Assembly: GCA_900444965.1 (NCBI GenBank)
Contig: UFRQ01000003.1
Span: forward strand, 930,001-994,000
Direction: 5' to 3'
DNA from: [Actinobacillus] rossii
GTDB taxonomy: Bacteria > Pseudomonadota > Gammaproteobacteria > Enterobacterales > Pasteurellaceae
DNA: 64,000 nt
Shown here piece after piece: positions 60,446 through 64,000 of this stretch (positions within the stretch are counted from its first letter, which is position 1; the number at the start of each line of letters is the position of its first letter). The notes below the pieces were generated by a model that was not told where the DNA came from, did no database searches, and saw nothing but the letters and a program-made list of their open reading frames with translations. A program made the position numbers and the translations under genes.

Positions 60446-61351
60446 ATGATCAATTTTATTTTAGAAAATAAAGAGTGGCTATTTTCAGGAATTGGTATAT
60501 TTATTGTCACTGGTGCATGGAAATTCTTTACTCAAAGTAAGAGTGGCGCTTCTCCTGTTCAACTATCTAAGTCAGAAATACCAACAATTCAAGAAGAAAA
60601 AATGACTGATAAAGTAGATGAAATTTCAGAAGTTAAAGGAATTGTTAATAGGTTGAATAAATTTAAAGAGTTGTTGAATGAGAATAGAGCATATGATGAA
60701 TTTACTATTGCGAAATTAGCGGAGATTATGGGATTAAAATCGGTTGGTGAGTTAGAGAATTATTTTAAAGGAAAATCTGAACCCGATTTTGAATTCTTGA
60801 AGAATTTTTGTAATGTTTTCGGAGTTAGTTATTCTTGGTTATCAGAAGGAAAAGGAGAGCCTTTTTATATCAATAAACAGACAAATTACGATCCTCTTGC
60901 CTATTATCCTTATATTGAAGCACTACATCCTGAAAAAATATATTTTATACGTTCAGATGCAAGAGAAGGATATACATTTATTCTTTTAAAACTATTTGAT
61001 TGGAAATATGAAATTCTTCATAGAAGTTGGAACATTAGTAGCCATGTAGGTGCAGGAGGGCAAAGTCAAATTTATGGAATGTATAAATTAATTAAAAAGT
61101 TAAAAGAAAAGAGTTATTTAAAATGCTATGGAAGAATTCTAAAAGATAAAGATTTTGACCTTCTATTTCAAGGGAAAAAGTTTCCTAGTTCAATCATTGA
61201 TTTTAAGAATCAAGATTCTCCATGGTGGGATGATTTTACAGATATTAATCATAGTTATGCTATATCAGAAAACTATGAAAACTGGTATGGAAGTGAATTT
61301 ATGGCAGCACAAAGGATTGTTAAATTATTTTTAGAGCAAGAAAACAAATGA
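60446..61351 (+). CDS. Membrane-anchored HTH protein with unknown C-terminal domain
   Basis: A 301-residue protein I cannot assign to a named family. Residues 11-28 form one membrane segment starting WLFSGIGIFIV, a style I associate with anchored bacterial effector or sensor proteins. After a polar linker, residues about 70-139 look like an XRE-type helix-turn-helix (RLNKFKELLNEN, then FGVSYSWLSEGKGEPF, a common end of such domains). Residues about 145-301 form a Tyr/Trp-rich domain of unknown fold. The gene is AT-rich compared with its his neighbours. A one-component membrane regulator or a defence sensor are both possible. Confidence 0.65.
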   Translation: MINFILENKEWLFSGIGIFIVTGAWKFFTQSKSGASPVQLSKSEIPTIQEEKMTDKVDEISEVKGIVNRLNKFKELLNENRAYDEFTIAKLAEIMGLKSVGELENYFKGKSEPDFEFLKNFCNVFGVSYSWLSEGKGEPFYINKQTNYDPLAYYPYIEALHPEKIYFIRSDAREGYTFILLKLFDWKYEILHRSWNISSHVGAGGQSQIYGMYKLIKKLKEKSYLKCYGRILKDKDFDLLFQGKKFPSSIIDFKNQDSPWWDDFTDINHSYAISENYENWYGSEFMAAQRIVKLFLEQENK

Positions 61352-61426
61352 CCGCCTAGTAATCACCGATATAGGTGATACAAACCAATTTTCCATAAAA
61401 TTTGCATTCAAACAATAGGAACCCAA

Positions 61427-61771
61427 ATGCAACTCACCACCGACATCAAACAAATCATCCTTCAATCTCGTGAAACCGCTATCCGTTCGGTGGATTTTCA
61501 ACGGGTGCTGATGTATTGGCATATCGGCAAGCGGATTTTTGAAGAAGAACAGCAAGGGCAAGATCGGGCGGATTATGGCGCTTATTTCATTAAAGAGCTG
61601 GCTCAGCAACTTGTGCCTGAATTTGGTAGTGCTTTTGGGCGCCGCCAATTGGAGCTATTTCGCCAATTTTATCGTACCTTTCCAATTGCGAACGCAGTGC
61701 GATCGCAATTGAACTGGACGCAATATCGTATGTTATTACGCCTTGATGATGCGGATAAACGATTATTTTAG
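61427..61771 (+). pseudogene. Truncated DUF1016 (YhcG-type) nuclease, N-terminal part
   Basis: The 114 residues match the N-terminal helical domain of YhcG/DUF1016 proteins (YWHIGKRIFEEEQQG near 30, FGRRQLELFRQFY near 70, LNWTQYRMLLRLDD near 94). Full-length members are about 330-370 residues and carry a C-terminal PD-(D/E)xK nuclease domain, which is absent. The frame stops at LLRLDDADKRLF just before an AT-rich ORF, so a deletion or insertion joint lies near 61760-61780. Confidence 0.75.
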
Positions 61772-61779
61772 GAAGTTTT

Positions 61780-62379
61780 ATGTTAAATATAGAAAGTTTA
61801 GTTAATGATTTCTTTAGTTATTTAATAAAACATAAAGAAGATATTGAAATTTATAATGAGTTTAGCTTTCAACATGAACTTGGTATATTCTTAAGAATAA
61901 GAAAAAAGCTAAACGATAAAGGCTATAAAATTCAATTTGAAAGAAATGTCAAAGATTTTGGTTATATACCAAAAGATAAAAATGAGAAAAAAGAAATAGA
62001 TATAGTTATATTAAATAAATATAAAAATGATGAAAAATATGCAATAGAGCTAAAATTTGCAAATACAACTAATGGTCAATACCCTGAAAAGATGTTTAGT
62101 TTTATTAAAGATATACATTTTATGGAAACAGTCAAAGCGGAATGTAAAGGATTTGTTAGGAATTATTGTATTACAATTGTTGAAGATGAAAATTTTTATA
62201 AGAAGAAGGGTAAGATTGATGGGATTTATGCTTATTTTCGTAATGGAAAACAAATAACTGGAGATATAGAAAAACCGACAGGAAAAGAAAAATACTCTAT
62301 ATCATTAGAGAAAACTTACCAAATAATATGGCAAAAATTTGGTGAGAATAAGAAATTTTATATAGTTGAGATCTCATAA
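61780..62379 (+). CDS. PD-(D/E)xK nuclease-like protein, AT-rich
   Basis: A 199-residue protein not matched to a named family. The pattern E33 (QHELG), D74 (KKEIDIVIL), E90 and K92 (YAIELKF) has the order and spacing of the PD-(D/E)xK nuclease fold, with lysine-rich surface elsewhere. Base composition is clearly more AT-rich than hisH or the DUF1016 fragment. It starts 9 bp after the fragment's stop and ends 3 bp before hisH. It may be the effector of a small defence module with the upstream HTH protein, but the link is only by position. Confidence 0.65.
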   Translation: MLNIESLVNDFFSYLIKHKEDIEIYNEFSFQHELGIFLRIRKKLNDKGYKIQFERNVKDFGYIPKDKNEKKEIDIVILNKYKNDEKYAIELKFANTTNGQYPEKMFSFIKDIHFMETVKAECKGFVRNYCITIVEDENFYKKKGKIDGIYAYFRNGKQITGDIEKPTGKEKYSISLEKTYQIIWQKFGENKKFYIVEIS

Positions 62380-62381
62380 TT

Positions 62382-62975
62382 ATGACTAATTTAGTAATCA
62401 TCGACACAGGCTGTGCAAACCTGTCTTCTGTAAAATTTGCATTCGACCGCTTGGGTATTCAAGCGGAAATTAGCCGTGATTTGGCGAAGATTAAATCGGC
62501 GGATAAATTGCTGTTACCGGGCGTGGGGACGGCGATTGCGGCGATGAAAAATCTGCAGGATCGCCAGCTGATTGAAACCATTCAAAACGCTACTCAACCG
62601 ATGCTTGGGATCTGTTTGGGAATGCAGCTGATGACGGAATTTTCCACCGAAGGCAATGTGGAAACCTTGCGCCTGATGAACGGTAAAACGGAGTTAATTC
62701 CGAATACAGGCTTGCCATTGCCGCATATGGGTTGGAACTGTGTGCGTTATGCAGCGGATCATCCGTTGTTTGCCGTCATTGAGCAAGACAGCCATTTCTA
62801 TTTTGTGCATAGTTATGCGGTGCTGCCGAATGAGAACACTATTGCGATCAGCAACTATGGCGTGGATTTTTCGGCGGCGATTGCGAGCAAAAACTTTTAT
62901 GGCGTGCAATTTCACCCTGAACGCTCGGGCAAAAACGGGGCGCAGTTGTTGAAAAATTTTGTGGAGAATATTTAA
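62382..62975 (+). CDS. hisH: Imidazole glycerol phosphate synthase glutaminase subunit HisH
   Basis: Glutamine amidotransferase that feeds ammonia to HisF. The oxyanion region LLPGVGTA near residue 45, nucleophile in LGICLGMQLM near 75 (Cys), and the catalytic His/Glu in GVQFHPERSG near 174 are all present. At 197 residues it is normal. It starts 3 bp after the AT-rich ORF with no strong ribosome site, so it may depend on coupling, and it overlaps the MOSC gene by one base. Confidence 0.95.
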   Translation: MTNLVIIDTGCANLSSVKFAFDRLGIQAEISRDLAKIKSADKLLLPGVGTAIAAMKNLQDRQLIETIQNATQPMLGICLGMQLMTEFSTEGNVETLRLMNGKTELIPNTGLPLPHMGWNCVRYAADHPLFAVIEQDSHFYFVHSYAVLPNENTIAISNYGVDFSAAIASKNFYGVQFHPERSGKNGAQLLKNFVENI

Positions 62976-63631
62976 TGGCGGAAGTGTTAGCCTTAAAAAT
63001 CGGTTTGGTAGAAAACATCACTTTTACGGACGGAACAACCTTAGAAAGTGCTATTCGCAAGCAACCAGTGGACAAAATCACCGTTCACGAATTAGGGGCA
63101 GAAGGCAATGATGTAGGTTTGAAAACCCATCACGGCGGTGTGGATAAGGCGTTGTTTTTTATGGCGGAGAAAACCTTTGAAAAATTGACCGCACTTATCG
63201 GTAAAGATTTCGATTGGAAGAACACGGCGATTTACGGCGAGAATTTTATTGTTTCCGAATTGGACGAAACCAACGTTTGTGTGGGCGACCGTTATCAAAT
63301 CGGCGATGTGATTTTAGAAGTGTCACAACCACGCAAACCTTGCGAGCGCTTGTCGCTTAATTCTGAGTGTACGGGGACACAAAAAATCGTGCGAGAGCAA
63401 GGTTTAACAGGTTGGTATGTGCGTGTGGTTCAAACCGGCGTTTGCCAAAAAGGAGACAAAATCCACCGCTTGCAACGCTCGTATCCAGATTTGAATATTA
63501 TGCACCTCAACCAACTTGTCGCACAAAAAACAACAGAGGCAATGCGTGCAGAGTTAGAAAAAGCGTTGGCTTGTGAAGTGTTGGCAGAGGCGTTTAAGCG
63601 GACGTTGAGAACGCAATTATCAAGAATTTAA
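62975..63631 (+). CDS. MOSC-domain protein (YiiM-like)
   Basis: A 218-residue MOSC protein, family of molybdenum-cofactor-dependent N-hydroxylated base reductases; E. coli YiiM with its partners detoxifies 6-N-hydroxylaminopurine. Seen: HGGVDKALFFMAEKTFE near residue 53, IYGENFIVSELDE near 89, and the conserved cysteine in QPRKPCERLS near 120. The gene overlaps hisH by one base, so it is coupled into the his operon though unrelated to histidine. One uptake sequence (63189-63197) lies within it. Confidence 0.88.
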   Translation: MAEVLALKIGLVENITFTDGTTLESAIRKQPVDKITVHELGAEGNDVGLKTHHGGVDKALFFMAEKTFEKLTALIGKDFDWKNTAIYGENFIVSELDETNVCVGDRYQIGDVILEVSQPRKPCERLSLNSECTGTQKIVREQGLTGWYVRVVQTGVCQKGDKIHRLQRSYPDLNIMHLNQLVAQKTTEAMRAELEKALACEVLAEAFKRTLRTQLSRI

Positions 63632-63635
63632 CTAC

Positions 63636-63705
63636 CCTTCCCCTCGCCCGCTTGCGGGAGAGGGTGGAGAAAAATGTGAAACATTTTTCGGAGGGAGAGG
63701 GGATT
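63636..63705. repeat. CCTTCCCCTCGCCC element, copy 2, extended
   Basis: A 28-of-29 match to 60342-60370, followed by AAAAATGT-GAA-ACATTTTT and a G-rich tail GGAGGGAGAGGGG (63690-63702). The tail sits three bases before the DUF559 start codon and serves as its Shine-Dalgarno region. Confidence 0.8.
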
Positions 63706-64000
63706 ATGAGAGAAAAGGAAACCACACAATTAAGAAAAAATGCAAAACGCTTACGTTCTGATATGACAGAAGCTGAATGGGCATTATGGTATCACTTACG
63801 AGCAAAACGTTTTTGTGGTATTAAATTCTATCGACAAAAAATTGTTGGAAATTATATCGCTGATTTTCTTTCACTTAATCCTAAATTGATTATTGAACTT
63901 GATGGCTCACAACACGCAGAACAAATAGAATATGATCGTATTCGTACGGCATATTTAGAAGAACAAGCATTTACAGTAATTCGTTTTTGGAATAACGAAG
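63706..64000 (+). CDS. DUF559 (Vsr-like nuclease fold) protein, partial
   Basis: 98 codons open to the window end, so the gene is cut by the window. The start MREKETTQLRKNAKRLRSDM and the blocks TEAEWALWYHLRAKRF, FYRQKIVGNYIADF, LIIELDGSQH and YDRIRTAYLEEQAFTVIRFW match DUF559, small proteins with a Vsr/PD-(D/E)xK-like fold often found next to GC-rich hairpin repeats. The missing end should hold about 20-30 more residues. Biological role is not established. It is inserted where hisA would be expected next. Confidence 0.85.
   Translation, partial: MREKETTQLRKNAKRLRSDMTEAEWALWYHLRAKRFCGIKFYRQKIVGNYIADFLSLNPKLIIELDGSQHAEQIEYDRIRTAYLEEQAFTVIRFWNNE

Noticed and set aside
61780..62379. AT-rich ORF as the missing C-terminal half of the DUF1016 protein by frameshift
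   Set aside because: Its composition and sequence differ from the DUF1016 nuclease domain, and it has its own start and N-terminal region, so it is not simply the shifted tail.

Overview
ORGANISM. The window is chromosomal DNA of a gamma-proteobacterium of the family Pasteurellaceae, in the Haemophilus/Aggregatibacter/Pasteurella (Hin) branch. The main evidence is the 9-bp DNA uptake sequence AAGTGCGGT (or ACCGCACTT). I count more than 50 exact copies by eye, roughly one per kb, many as inverted pairs that double as terminators. Gene content and order fit (mraZ-to-lpxC cell-wall cluster, torYZ, mutH, deoB/deoD/nupC, mtr). The DNA looks about 40% GC. No species is assigned. The order resembles Haemophilus influenzae, but yqhD and ushA lie between lpxC and pheA, which argues against that species.

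LAYOUT. 0-5.4 kb: an XRE regulator, thiamine pyrophosphokinase, ybeY-tmcA-small ORF as an overlapping set, and a CRP-controlled cstA-type transporter. 5.4-23.8 kb: the complete dcw cluster (mraZ, rsmH, ftsL, ftsI, murE, murF, mraY, murD, ftsW, murG, murC, ddl, ftsQ, ftsA, ftsZ, lpxC), with three 10-bp-spaced MraZ boxes in front. 23.8-28 kb: yqhD, ushA, pheA. 28-33.2 kb, minus strand: yjdM, an NCS2 permease, terC-family gene, mutH, ogt and fadL (with a FadR-like site). 33.2-38.7 kb: leuABCD behind a leader peptide and attenuator. 38.7-45.2 kb, minus strand: mreD, mreC, mreB, torZ, torY. 45.4-51 kb: infA, then dusC, djlA, deoD, deoB, nupC on the minus strand. 51.1-53.9 kb: yczE-like gene, mtr (TrpR-type operator over its -10) and a methyltransferase.

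54-64 kb: the his operon with a classic His-codon attenuator (hisL), then hisG, hisD, hisC, hisB, hisH. This operon is broken up by accessory DNA: a small membrane peptide; a two-gene minus-strand cassette with a T10 tract in its apparent promoter; an HUH (IS200/RAYT-type) transposase flanked by two inverted 49-nt two-hairpin units; a membrane-anchored helix-turn-helix protein of unknown function; a truncated DUF1016 nuclease; an AT-rich PD-(D/E)xK-like protein; a MOSC protein overlapping hisH; and a DUF559 gene running off the end. This stretch also carries most of the window's copies of the other Pasteurellaceae uptake dialect (ACAAGCGGT-type), which suggests exchange with the Actinobacillus/Mannheimia branch.

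REGULATION. Readable from sequence: CRP at cstA and CRP/FNR at torYZ, MraZ boxes, FadR at fadL, TrpR at mtr, and ribosome-stalling attenuators for leu and his. The most unusual material is in 56.5-64 kb.
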